Source: Thermanaerothrix daxensis
GTDB taxonomy: Bacteria; Chloroflexota; Anaerolineae; Anaerolineales; Anaerolineaceae
Assembly: GCF_001306145.1 (NCBI RefSeq)
Contig: NZ_LGKO01000005.1
Span: 124,001 to 188,000 of the forward strand
Direction: 5' to 3'
DNA length: 64,000 nt
The notes under the pieces were generated by a model, which was given only the letters and a program-made list of their open reading frames with translations, was not told the DNA's origin and did not search any database. Positions 18,355 to 26,089 of this stretch are shown here, piece after piece; positions within the stretch are counted from its first letter, which is position 1, and each line of letters opens with the position of its first letter. A program made the translations under genes and the position numbers.

Positions 18355-19112
18355 GGTGTGATCTTTTCCAGCACCCAGAAGTGTGAAAGCCCCAGGAGGC
18401 GCAGGGGGGTCTTTTCGAGCGCCTGCAGGACCGCTCTCAGGAGACGTCCCAAACGAGGGAAGCGGGCAATGATGTTATCGTAGGCGCCGAAGATGATCGT
18501 GCGTTGGACCACGCGCAGGGGCAGGCCGGCGATCAGGCGATCCAGGTCGCGGCTTGAATAAACGCGCACATGTGGGGCCAGGCGGTCGCGCCAGCGCTGG
18601 GGGAGGTAATTGACCAGCGGAATGTTGCCGAAGCGGTACCTGCCCCGCCAGTAGATGCCATGGGTCTCGAAGGGGTAGCCCCGGTTGGGGCAGAAGAGTA
18701 CCAGCCGCCCACCGGGTGCCAGTACGCGAGCAATCTCAGCCAATGTCTGACGATCGTCGGCCACGTGTTCGATTACTTCGTGGCTGAGGACGAGGTCGAA
18801 GGTGTGGGCAGGAAAGGGCAGGGCCTCGCCGGCTCCACAAACCACCCGCGGGTGACGGCCATAGGCCTCGCGGGTGCGCTCCCATTCGATATCCAGCCCC
18901 ACGGCCAAATGTGCCGACTCGCCCAGACGGGCTAAGTACTGCCCCACGCCGCAACCATCCACGAATACCCGCCCCCGTTCGCGTCCTTCGGCGGCCGCCA
19001 GGATCATGTTCAAACGGCGTTCCTGTCCGGCTCGCCAGACGTAGGAAGGGGTGCCACGCAGGGCGGCTTTGGATGCATCGGCAGGAGAACCAGGAGGATG
19101 GCGGGAGGTCAT
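18351..19112 (-). CDS. Class I SAM-dependent methyltransferase
   Basis: A 253-residue methyltransferase. Motif I is seen as VFVDGCGVGQYLA (about residues 46-58), with VGLDIEW as the acidic loop and FDLVLSHEVIEHV for post-motif II. The acceptor is unknown. The stop codon is the reverse of the CTAG that also ends the opposite methyltransferase. Its start overlaps the menG stop by 4 bases (ATGA), so it is in one operon with menG and the upstream sensor kinase. Confidence 0.75.
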   Translation of the reverse strand: MTSRHPPGSPADASKAALRGTPSYVWRAGQERRLNMILAAAEGRERGRVFVDGCGVGQYLARLGESAHLAVGLDIEWERTREAYGRHPRVVCGAGEALPFPAHTFDLVLSHEVIEHVADDRQTLAEIARVLAPGGRLVLFCPNRGYPFETHGIYWRGRYRFGNIPLVNYLPQRWRDRLAPHVRVYSSRDLDRLIAGLPLRVVQRTIIFGAYDNIIARFPRLGRLLRAVLQALEKTPLRLLGLSHFWVLEKITP

Positions 19113-19813
19113 GTATGGCCCCAGTGAATGGCGATAGTGCCCATCATTTTATACACAAAACGCACGTCTGAGAAGCCCGCTGCTTCCAGAGCGGTGGCCA
19201 ATTGGGGCGCGGAGAGAAACCCAGCGCTGGAATGCGCCAAGTACTCATAGGCCTCGCGCTTGCCGGTGAGCACGCCGCCGATCCAGGGGATCATCCTGAA
19301 CATCAATGCATCGCGGAGCGGGCGGAGGGGGTGGGGGGTAGGACGGGTTGTTTCAAGGATGGCGATCTGTCCACCGGTTTTGAGCACCCGAGCCATCTCG
19401 CGCAGGGTCTGGGGCAGGTCGGCCACGTTGCGCAGCAAAAAGGCGCAAACCAGGGCGTCGAACGTCTCGGTAGTAAAGGGCAGGGCCAGTGCGTCTGCGG
19501 CGCACCATGCGGGGGGATGTGGAAAAGTGCGGCGTTGCCCCAGCAGAAGCATGGGCAGGGTGAAATCGGCGGCCACCACCCGCACTTTGGGCACCTGGCG
19601 CATCACCTCACGGGCAAGATCGCCGGTACCACAGCCCAGATCCAGCACAATGGCCCCCGGTGGCAAATGCAGGCCGCGCACAGCCTCGCGCCGCCAGGCT
19701 AAATCTAAACCGCCTGTCATCAGGCGGTTGGTCAAATCGTAGCGTGGGGCAATCTGCCCAAACATGTGGCGGATGCGCGCGGCGCGCTCCGCCGGATCGG
19801 TGTTACTCGTCAT
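19109..19813 (-). CDS. menG: Demethylmenaquinone methyltransferase (MenG/UbiE)
   Basis: A 234-residue UbiE-type protein that does the last step of menaquinone synthesis, C-methylating demethylmenaquinone with SAM. Motif I is IVLDLGCGTGDLA and the family N-terminus (MFGQIAPRYDLTNRLMTGGLD) is characteristic. Its presence fits the complex I genes at the right end of the window, which would use menaquinone. Start ATG at 19813, overlapping the sensor-kinase end by 11 bases. Confidence 0.88.
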   Translation of the reverse strand: MTSNTDPAERAARIRHMFGQIAPRYDLTNRLMTGGLDLAWRREAVRGLHLPPGAIVLDLGCGTGDLAREVMRQVPKVRVVAADFTLPMLLLGQRRTFPHPPAWCAADALALPFTTETFDALVCAFLLRNVADLPQTLREMARVLKTGGQIAILETTRPTPHPLRPLRDALMFRMIPWIGGVLTGKREAYEYLAHSSAGFLSAPQLATALEAAGFSDVRFVYKMMGTIAIHWGHT

Positions 19814-21488
19814 TGGTCAGGGGCACCCAGGCCAGGATGGTCGTGCCCGCCCCGGGCTCGGAGATGATCTCCACCTCTCCCCCTGCTTGGCGGGCGCGAG
19901 TTTGCATGTTGGAAAGCCCGTGACCGATGGACTGACAAACCTGTTGGGGGTCGAAGCCACGTCCGTCGTCCCGGACTTCCAGCAAGACGCGGTCCGTAGT
20001 TTTCCACAAGGTGACTTCCACGTGTCGGGCGCGGGCATGTTTGGCAATGTTGGCGAGCGCCTCCTGGCAGATGTGGAAAAGCGCTACCGCCTGAATTTCG
20101 GGCAGGCCGGCCAGTTCATCTTCTGGCCCTTGCAGGTCCACATTAAGCAGAGTGTTGGCATGAAACTCCTTGACCAGGCGACGGATGCCCTGCATCAGGG
20201 TCTCGTTTTGCAACTGGCGTGGTCGCAGGTCAAGGATGTAGGCGCGGATGTCGCGAATGGTGCTGTCAATATCCCGGATGGCCTGCTCAATCCGCTGCAG
20301 GGCGGCCTGGGGGTCCTGGTGGATCAGCAGACGGGCGTGTTCCAAGGTCAGCCCTACCGCGTAGATGGACTGGATCACGCCGTCGTGCAGGTCCATGCCG
20401 ATGCGCTCGCGTTCCTCAAGCACGGCCAGGCGGCGGCCCTGCAAGTTTAGACGCACATTCTCAATGGCCAATCCCATCCAGGAACTGATGGTGGCCAGGA
20501 ACTGCATTTCCAGATCGTCCAGGGGGCGTGCATGACGGCTGGCTACGCACAATACTCCCAGCACGCCCTGGCGGCCGCGAATGGGGAGGCAGGCCACCTG
20601 CTGAAAATGCTGCAGAATCACCTGTGGATGCAGGCCTTGCCCATCGGGTGGGGCCGGCTTGAAGACAAAGGGCTGGTCGCGCTTGGCCACCTGGCCGATG
20701 ATGCTCTCGCCCAGGGCAAATTCTTCGCGCTGCCACAGCGCCTCAACCACCGAGCCGCGGTGCAACATGCGTTGCAGGGTGCGCCCGTTTTCCTGGCGCA
20801 GATAAACCTCCCCCACTTCCAGTTGCAGATAATCCAGCACCTGGGTGAGGGCTTTATCCAAAATCTGATCAATGTCCGAGGAGGTGGCCAGGGTAGATGC
20901 CAGTTCGTTGAGCAAAGCCAGGTTTTCGTTGCGGCGGGTGAGGATGCGGTCGCGCTCGACTAATTGGCGGTAGATGCGTGCGTTGGTGATGGCAACGGCG
21001 GCATATGCCGCCAGCATCTCGATCAGTTGCTCATCTTCTTCGGTAAATTCCGGAGCATCTCGCTTATTGGTCAGGTAAATCTGCCCCAGCTGGCGGTTGC
21101 CCTGGCGGATCGGCACGCCCAGGAAGGAGGTCATAAAAGGATGGTGAGGAGGAAAGCCCACACTGCGGGGGTCGCTGGTAACATCGCGCAGGCGGATGGG
21201 CTTCTCGCTGCGCATCAGCGTGCCGATGAGCCCCAGCCCACGTGGGGGGTGAGCCATGCGACGAATTTCCTCTTCGCTCATCCCCACCGGGATGAAGGCT
21301 TCTAATTCCCCGTTGGGGCCAACCACCCCGACGGCCGCATATTGGGCGTTGACCTGTTCACAGGCCAGGCGCGCGATCTTTTCCAACAGGGATTCCAGTG
21401 AAACATCGCGCACTAATTCCAGGCTGGCATGATGAAGCGCCAGCAGGCGCTCTTCCAATTGTTCGCGGGTAAGATTGACCGTGCTCAT
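19803..21488 (-). CDS. GAF-GAF-HisKA_3 sensor histidine kinase
   Basis: The 561-residue protein has two GAF domains (about residues 20-170 and 195-360), a NarL-type dimerisation/phosphoacceptor region with HDG in ERIGMDLHDGVIQSIY (about residue 390) and a HATPase with N and G boxes (EALANIAKHA; DDGRGFD; GHGLSNM). No membrane segment is seen, so it is a cytoplasmic sensor. No matching LuxR-type response regulator is next to it. It is first in an operon with menG and a methyltransferase. The ATG follows AAGGAGTGCT and a promoter at 21510-21539. Confidence 0.88.
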   Translation of the reverse strand: MSTVNLTREQLEERLLALHHASLELVRDVSLESLLEKIARLACEQVNAQYAAVGVVGPNGELEAFIPVGMSEEEIRRMAHPPRGLGLIGTLMRSEKPIRLRDVTSDPRSVGFPPHHPFMTSFLGVPIRQGNRQLGQIYLTNKRDAPEFTEEDEQLIEMLAAYAAVAITNARIYRQLVERDRILTRRNENLALLNELASTLATSSDIDQILDKALTQVLDYLQLEVGEVYLRQENGRTLQRMLHRGSVVEALWQREEFALGESIIGQVAKRDQPFVFKPAPPDGQGLHPQVILQHFQQVACLPIRGRQGVLGVLCVASRHARPLDDLEMQFLATISSWMGLAIENVRLNLQGRRLAVLEERERIGMDLHDGVIQSIYAVGLTLEHARLLIHQDPQAALQRIEQAIRDIDSTIRDIRAYILDLRPRQLQNETLMQGIRRLVKEFHANTLLNVDLQGPEDELAGLPEIQAVALFHICQEALANIAKHARARHVEVTLWKTTDRVLLEVRDDGRGFDPQQVCQSIGHGLSNMQTRARQAGGEVEIISEPGAGTTILAWVPLTNDE

Positions 21489-21509
21489 AGCACTCCTTTG
21501 GCTTTTACT

Positions 21510-21539
21510 ATTTTACTGGTCATTGTCTGTTTTCGTCAA
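21510..21539 (-). promoter_or_regulatory. Promoter of the sensor-kinase/menG operon
   Basis: Minus strand: TTGACG (21539-21534), 18-base spacer, TAAAAT (21515-21510). The start would lie about 15 bases before the ATG at 21488. Confidence 0.55.
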
Positions 21540-21607
21540 CTTTGTTACAAGGTTCACAAGAGCGATTCCCGTCCGAATGGGTTATCTTCAAGCCCTCTTC
21601 GTCAGGA

Positions 21608-21640
21608 CTTCACAAATTCTTCACACGTGTTTGCTATGAT
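21608..21640 (+). promoter_or_regulatory. PhoB/OmpR-like direct-repeat box overlapping a promoter
   Basis: CTTCACA occurs at 21608-21614 and again at 21619-21625, an exact 11-base period, and TATGAT lies at 21635-21640, nine bases after the second copy. There is no normal -35. In E. coli PhoB-type activators bind 11-base direct repeats that replace the -35. A less regular pair (TTACAAG, TTCACAAG) lies at 21545-21560. Confidence 0.4.
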
Positions 21641-21695
21641 CATGACTGCAAGCGCAAGCCAAGAACCCTTTACAAAAAGGAGGTTTTAGCGAAAG

Positions 21696-22394
21696 ATGAA
21701 ACGATTGATTTGGATAGGCGTAAGTGCCTTACTGGTACTGGGAGTGGCATTTGGGGCGGTCTCATGGGTGCATGCTCAGGCACCCACGCCGACCGAAACC
21801 CCTTCAACAACGTCCACGACCCCATCCTGGGGATGGGGCGGCTGGGGGCGTCATGGCCGCGGGATGATGGGATGGTGGGGCGGCTACCTGCAAGACGAAA
21901 TGCTGACCGCCCTGGCCAACCGATTGGGCCTCAGTGTGGATGACTTGAAGGCAAAACTTCAGGCCGGTACCACCCCAGCACAGATTGCTCAGGAAAAGGG
22001 CCTGACCCAAGATGAGTTCCGCACGCTGATGCAGGAGGCACGCAACGATGCCCTTGACCTGGCAGTGAAGAACGGCAAACTCACGGCTGAGCAAGCGGAG
22101 CAGATGAAGCAGGGTACCTGGGCGCTGGGCACCTACCTCAAGGACACGTTCTTCGCCACCCTGGCCGAAAAACTGGGGCTGACCACGGAGGAACTCCAGG
22201 CCAAAATAGATGAGGCTCGCGGTGCTACCCTGGATCGCGCCGTGCAGGACGGCAAATTAACCAGCCAGCAGGCGGAGTGGCTCAAGCAGAACGCGCCCAA
22301 GGGCTGGGGCCTGGGTGGTTTTGGCTGCCGTGGGCCATGGGGAGGTTGGGGCCTGAGCAGCTCCACGCCCACCACGACCCCCACCCAACCCTGA
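21696..22394 (+). CDS. Secreted helical-repeat protein (DUF2680-like)
   Basis: A 232-residue protein with a signal peptide (about residues 1-27, cleavage near VHA-QA), a Thr/Pro stretch, a Gly/Trp/His-rich stretch (GWGGWGRHGRG), then two similar helical repeats (about residues 67-135 and 147-200: LGLSVDDLKAKL / LGLTTEELQAKI, each ending with a ...DGKLT..QAE motif). It ends in another Gly-rich stretch and Thr/Pro tail. Function unknown; it is probably at the cell surface. AAGGAGG precedes ATG. It has its own terminator. Confidence 0.6.
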   Translation: MKRLIWIGVSALLVLGVAFGAVSWVHAQAPTPTETPSTTSTTPSWGWGGWGRHGRGMMGWWGGYLQDEMLTALANRLGLSVDDLKAKLQAGTTPAQIAQEKGLTQDEFRTLMQEARNDALDLAVKNGKLTAEQAEQMKQGTWALGTYLKDTFFATLAEKLGLTTEELQAKIDEARGATLDRAVQDGKLTSQQAEWLKQNAPKGWGLGGFGCRGPWGGWGLSSSTPTTTPTQP

Positions 22395-22420
22395 TCTCGC
22401 GTCACCCGGCTGACGCTGAA

Positions 22421-22456
22421 AGAGGGCAGAGCACGCACTCTGCCCTCTCGGTTTTT
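22421..22456 (+). terminator. Rho-independent terminator of the secreted repeat protein
   Basis: Perfect 11-base stem AGAGGGCAGAG (22421-22431) / CTCTGCCCTCT (22438-22448), 6-base loop, followed by CGGTTTTT. Confidence 0.9.
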
Positions 22457-22507
22457 ATGGAATCCCTGGTTGACCCTTACACTTCTGCAAAGCCGGGACA
22501 GGCTTGC

Positions 22508-22536
22508 TTGACATCAACCGGGGGCTGTGCTAAATT
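22508..22536 (+). promoter_or_regulatory. Promoter of the roadblock operon
   Basis: TTGACA (22508-22513), 17-base spacer, TAAATT (22531-22536). Leader of about 55 bases to the TTG start at 22598. Confidence 0.65.
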
Positions 22537-22597
22537 AGTAAACGCTAGGTATCTTCCCCGTGGTTGGATGAAATTCGCATAAAAAGGAGTTGCCGCC

Positions 22598-22969
22598 TTG
22601 ACCAAGTCTCGCACTCAACTGATGGTAGAGCGGTTACGCGAATTGCAGGCCTCCTCACCAGATATTGAAGCCTCGGCAGTGGTCAGCCTGGATGGGCTGA
22701 CAATTGCTTCGGCGCTGCCCCAGGGCGTGGAAGAGGATCGCGTTTCGGCTATGTCGGCGGCCATGCTTTCGCTGGGCGAGCGCATTGCGAATGAATTGGG
22801 GCGCGGTGCGCTGGATCAGGTGTACATCAAGGGTCAGAAGGGCTATGTGGTGCTGATGTCGGTGGGTGAAGAAGCGGTGCTTACCGCGCTGGCGCGTGAA
22901 CAGGCCAAGCTCGGTCTGATCTTTTTGGACATGCGCCGAGCCGCCGAAGACCTGGCTAAACTGATCTGA
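22598..22969 (+). CDS. Roadblock/LC7-domain protein (MglB-like)
   Basis: A 123-residue protein with the roadblock fold: helix, then ASAVVSLDGLTIASALP, the central helix with SAAMLSLGERIANELG and QVYIKGQKGYVVLMSV. Family members are GTPase-regulating or scaffolding proteins such as MglB. The start is TTG at 22598, with AAAGGAG at the right distance. It is first in a four-gene run (roadblock, V4R, response regulator, glycosyltransferase). No MglA-type GTPase is adjacent. Confidence 0.85.
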   Translation: MTKSRTQLMVERLRELQASSPDIEASAVVSLDGLTIASALPQGVEEDRVSAMSAAMLSLGERIANELGRGALDQVYIKGQKGYVVLMSVGEEAVLTALAREQAKLGLIFLDMRRAAEDLAKLI

Positions 22970-22978
22970 GACGCAACC

Positions 22979-23611
22979 ATGGAAGCGATTCCCAAGAGCG
23001 GCTATTATTACCCGAATAAAATTGCCCGCATTGCCCTGCTGGCACTGGAAGATGTGATGGGGAAGAACGGCGTTAACGCCATCCTTAACCTGGCCAACTT
23101 GCAGCACCTGATTGATAACTATCCTCCCGACAATTTGGAACGTCAGTTTGATTTTGCCGACTTCTCGGCCATTAATGGCGCGTTGGAGGAAATGTACGGC
23201 CCGCGTGGCGGTCGCGGATTGGCCCTGCGCGCCGGTCGGGCAACTTTCCAGGATGGGTTGCGTCACTTCGGTGCCCTGGCTGGCGTAGGCGATTTGGCCT
23301 TCAAGGTACTGCCTCTGCAGGCTAAACTGCGCATCGGCCTGCCCGCCATGGCGAAGATTTTCAGCACCACCAGCGATCAGTACTCCACTGTAGAAGAAAA
23401 GGACACTCATTTCGTTTATACCATCCATCGCTGCCCGGTGTGCTGGGGGCGCAAAAGTGACCGCCCTGATTGTTACATGGCAGTGGGACTGCTTCAAGAA
23501 GGCCTCAAATGGGTCTCCGGCGGGCAGGAGTTCCGGGTCAATGAGTCGAAGTGTGTGGCCATGGGGGATGCAGTGTGTGAGTTTGTGATCTTCAAAGAGC
23601 CAATTGGCTGA
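22979..23611 (+). CDS. V4R-domain (4-vinyl reductase-like) protein
   Basis: A 210-residue protein. The C-terminal half (about residues 125-205) has the V4R signature, a small-molecule binding domain with conserved Cys: VYTIHRCPVCWG and the following DCYMAVG and CVAMGDAVCEF. The N-terminal ~120 residues are an extra helical domain seen in similar proteins. V4R often binds hydrocarbons or metal/haem-like ligands, so it could be the sensory partner of the roadblock protein and the response regulator on either side. No enzymatic role is implied. Confidence 0.8.
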   Translation: MEAIPKSGYYYPNKIARIALLALEDVMGKNGVNAILNLANLQHLIDNYPPDNLERQFDFADFSAINGALEEMYGPRGGRGLALRAGRATFQDGLRHFGALAGVGDLAFKVLPLQAKLRIGLPAMAKIFSTTSDQYSTVEEKDTHFVYTIHRCPVCWGRKSDRPDCYMAVGLLQEGLKWVSGGQEFRVNESKCVAMGDAVCEFVIFKEPIG

Positions 23612-23613
23612 TC

Positions 23614-24486
23614 ATGAGTGAGATCGTTACCCCATCTACCCTGTTAATTATCGAGGATGATCTGGACGTGGCCGAAATGCTGGCCACGTTTTTCAGGGAG
23701 CAGGGCTATCGAGTGCTTACTGCGAACTGGGGAGAAGATGGGGTTCAAACGGCTACCGAGCAGATACCGCATCTGGTCATCCTGGATATTCGCCTGCCGG
23801 ATATTGATGGATTTGAAGTGGCACGACGGCTGCGTGCCCAGCGCCGCACCCGCTACATCCCGATCATTTTCCTGACCGAGAAGCGCGAACGGCGAGATAA
23901 ACTCCAGGGGTTGCAACTGGAAGCCGATGATTACATCACCAAGCCCTTTGATATCCGCGAACTGGGGCTGCGCGTGCGGAATGCGTTGAGCCGTGCCCGG
24001 CGTGAGTCGCTGACCCACCCGGTCACCGGATTGCCTCAGGGCACCCTGGTAGATGAAGCACTGGCACGCTGGTTAGCAACGCCTTCGCAGCCCCCTTTGT
24101 GGGTCATTGGGTTGCGCCACCTGGAAGCCTTTCGAGAGGCTTACGGGTTTGTGGCGGCGGATGATGCGTTACGAGCGGTGGCTTTGTTGTTAGGGCGCCA
24201 ATTGCCCGATTCGGCAGATGATGCAGTCTTTTTGGGGCATCTGGATCACACTTCCTTTGTGTTGATTGGGGCTGCCGAGCCGCAAAGTGGTGTGGGGGAG
24301 CGCCTGACCCGTCAACTGGACCAGGCCCTGCAATTGTTCTACCGCAGCGAGGACTTGCAAGAGGGGCGCTTTGAGGGGAAGCGCCTGAGCGTGATGATCC
24401 GCCCCTTTGAATCTTCCACCCTCCCCGATTCTGTTGCGGCGCTACGCACGGCGCTGCTGGCGTTGGTGGAGGCGCCGGGGGCATGA
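23614..24486 (+). CDS. Response regulator with degenerate GGDEF-like output
   Basis: The 290-residue protein has a complete receiver domain (about residues 8-125): the acidic pair EDD, phosphoacceptor Asp in LVILDIRLP (about D55), Thr in FLTEK and Lys in YITKPFD. The C-terminal ~165 residues resemble a GGDEF fold (HPVTGLPQGTLVDEAL matching the usual NRR-start, then a degenerate signature), but no GG[DE]EF is visible, so it should not make c-di-GMP and may just bind or dimerise. It overlaps the next gene by 4 bases (ATGA). Confidence 0.85.
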   Translation: MSEIVTPSTLLIIEDDLDVAEMLATFFREQGYRVLTANWGEDGVQTATEQIPHLVILDIRLPDIDGFEVARRLRAQRRTRYIPIIFLTEKRERRDKLQGLQLEADDYITKPFDIRELGLRVRNALSRARRESLTHPVTGLPQGTLVDEALARWLATPSQPPLWVIGLRHLEAFREAYGFVAADDALRAVALLLGRQLPDSADDAVFLGHLDHTSFVLIGAAEPQSGVGERLTRQLDQALQLFYRSEDLQEGRFEGKRLSVMIRPFESSTLPDSVAALRTALLALVEAPGA

Positions 24487-25238
24487 GGCTCACGCTGGTC
24501 ATCCCAACGTACAACGAAGCCGAGAACCTTCCCCTCCTGGCCGAGACGCTGTTTGCTTTACCTTTGCCCGATCTGCGCCTGCTGGTCGTGGATGATGCCA
24601 GCCCGGATGGTACCGGCCAGATTGCCGAAGGTCTCAACGAGCGCTGGCCGGGGCGGGTGCGCGTCTTGCACCGACCGGGCAAACTGGGGCTGGGCACGGC
24701 CTATATCCAGGGGTTTCGGCTGGCCATGGAAGAGGCCGATGCTGTGGGGCAGATGGATGCGGACTTTTCACACCCGCCGGCCAAGGTGGTGGAATTGGTG
24801 ACCGCCTTGGAGACCTGTGATCTGGCCATCGGCTCGCGTTATGTGCCGGGCGGGTCGCTGGATGAGCGCTGGCCGTTCTGGCGGCGCTGGCTCTCAGGAT
24901 TTGGTAATGCGTATGCGCGGGTGATTCTGGGACTGCCGGTGCGGGATGCTACGGGGGGCTTTCGCCTGTGGCGGCGAGAAGCCTTAGAGCGTCTGCCGCT
25001 GGAGCGAGTGCGCTCAAACGGCTACGTCTTCCAGGTAGAGATGGCTTACCTGGCGTACCTGCATGGGTTACGCATTCGCGAAATCCCCATTCACTTTGCC
25101 GATCGGCGCTGGGGGCAATCGAAGATGAACCTGCGCATTCAGATTGAGGCAGCCTACCGGGTGTGGTTGTTGCTACGTCAGTACGCCGATTTGCGCCATC
25201 GGCGCGTAGCCCATCAGGTCAGGTCGTCTTCTCGCTGA
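24483..25238 (+). CDS. Dolichol/polyprenol-phosphate mannosyltransferase-like GT2
   Basis: A 251-residue GT-A glycosyltransferase family 2 protein. The core motifs are clear: LVIPTYNEAENL, VVDDASPDG, GLGTAYIQGF and the DxD (QMDADFSH). It matches single-domain Dpm1-type enzymes, which transfer mannose from GDP-mannose to polyprenyl phosphate on the inner membrane face. It has no C-terminal membrane segments. The sugar is not certain. Convergent with rsmA, overlapping it by 25 bases. Its co-operonic position with signalling genes may or may not be functional. Confidence 0.85.
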   Translation: MRLTLVIPTYNEAENLPLLAETLFALPLPDLRLLVVDDASPDGTGQIAEGLNERWPGRVRVLHRPGKLGLGTAYIQGFRLAMEEADAVGQMDADFSHPPAKVVELVTALETCDLAIGSRYVPGGSLDERWPFWRRWLSGFGNAYARVILGLPVRDATGGFRLWRREALERLPLERVRSNGYVFQVEMAYLAYLHGLRIREIPIHFADRRWGQSKMNLRIQIEAAYRVWLLLRQYADLRHRRVAHQVRSSSR

Positions 25239-26089
25239 ACCTGCGTTTGGCGATAAATTTGGACCAGGCGCGCCCACTCGTCCAGCCCAAGCGTCTCGGC
25301 GCGACGCTGAGGATCAATCCCGGCTTGTTCCAGCAGAGTTTCCACCCGGGTAGAGTGCCAACCCAGGCCGGCGGTGAGGGCGTTACGCAAAGTTTTGCGG
25401 CGCTGAGCGAAACCAGCCTGCGCCAGGCGGAAGAAAAGCCCCAAGTCCTCCGTGGGGATGCGTGGCTGGGGATATAGGTCCACGCGTAAAATGGCCGAAT
25501 CCACCTTTGGCGGGGGGTAAAAAGCGCCGGCCGGAATGCGCCCAATGGGCTGGGGGTGGCCGTAAACCTGCACGCTCAGCGCTAGCAGGCTCATCTCGCC
25601 TGGAGCGGCGCAGATGCGCTCGGCAACCTCGCGCTGTACGGTCAGTACCAGGCGGAGAGGGCGCACCGGGCCCTCCAACAAGCGCCGGATGAGGGCGGAG
25701 GTGATGTAGTAGGGGATGTTTGCTACGACCAGCAACGGGTCGGCATTGCCAAGATACGGGGTCAGGTCAAGGCTCAGGATGTCACCCTGGAGCAGGGCCA
25801 CGTTGGCCGCGTTGGACAGCACCTCCCGTAAAAGGGGGATCAGGCGCTCATCCAGTTCTACGGCCACTACCTGCTTGGCGGCGCGTGCCAGATAGCGCGT
25901 CAGGGTGCCCAGGCCAGCCCCAACTTCCAGCACTGTGGCATGGGAGGGGATCTCGGCGGCGGCCACAATGCGCTGAAGGATGTTAGAATCGAAGAGGAAA
26001 TTTTGGCCCAATGACTTTTTGGGTTGCAGGCCGTGCTGGCGCAGCAACTGCGGCACGTTGAGCGGGGGCAGGTCTAGGGCAGAATCCAT
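25214..26089 (-). CDS. rsmA: 16S rRNA dimethyladenosine transferase
   Basis: KsgA/RsmA (291 residues) dimethylates two adjacent adenines in helix 45 of 16S rRNA. The motifs are intact: N-terminal KSLGQNFLFD, SAM motif LEVGAGLGTLT, and the NIPYY catalytic motif followed by ITSALIRRLL. I use ATG at 26089, 16 bases inside the preceding wall-protein gene; the longer frame up to 26143 would overlap much more. Part of a minus-strand set starting with the G5/3D protein; the rsmA/yabE pairing is known in Firmicutes. Confidence 0.95.
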   Translation of the reverse strand: MDSALDLPPLNVPQLLRQHGLQPKKSLGQNFLFDSNILQRIVAAAEIPSHATVLEVGAGLGTLTRYLARAAKQVVAVELDERLIPLLREVLSNAANVALLQGDILSLDLTPYLGNADPLLVVANIPYYITSALIRRLLEGPVRPLRLVLTVQREVAERICAAPGEMSLLALSVQVYGHPQPIGRIPAGAFYPPPKVDSAILRVDLYPQPRIPTEDLGLFFRLAQAGFAQRRKTLRNALTAGLGWHSTRVETLLEQAGIDPQRRAETLGLDEWARLVQIYRQTQVQREDDLT

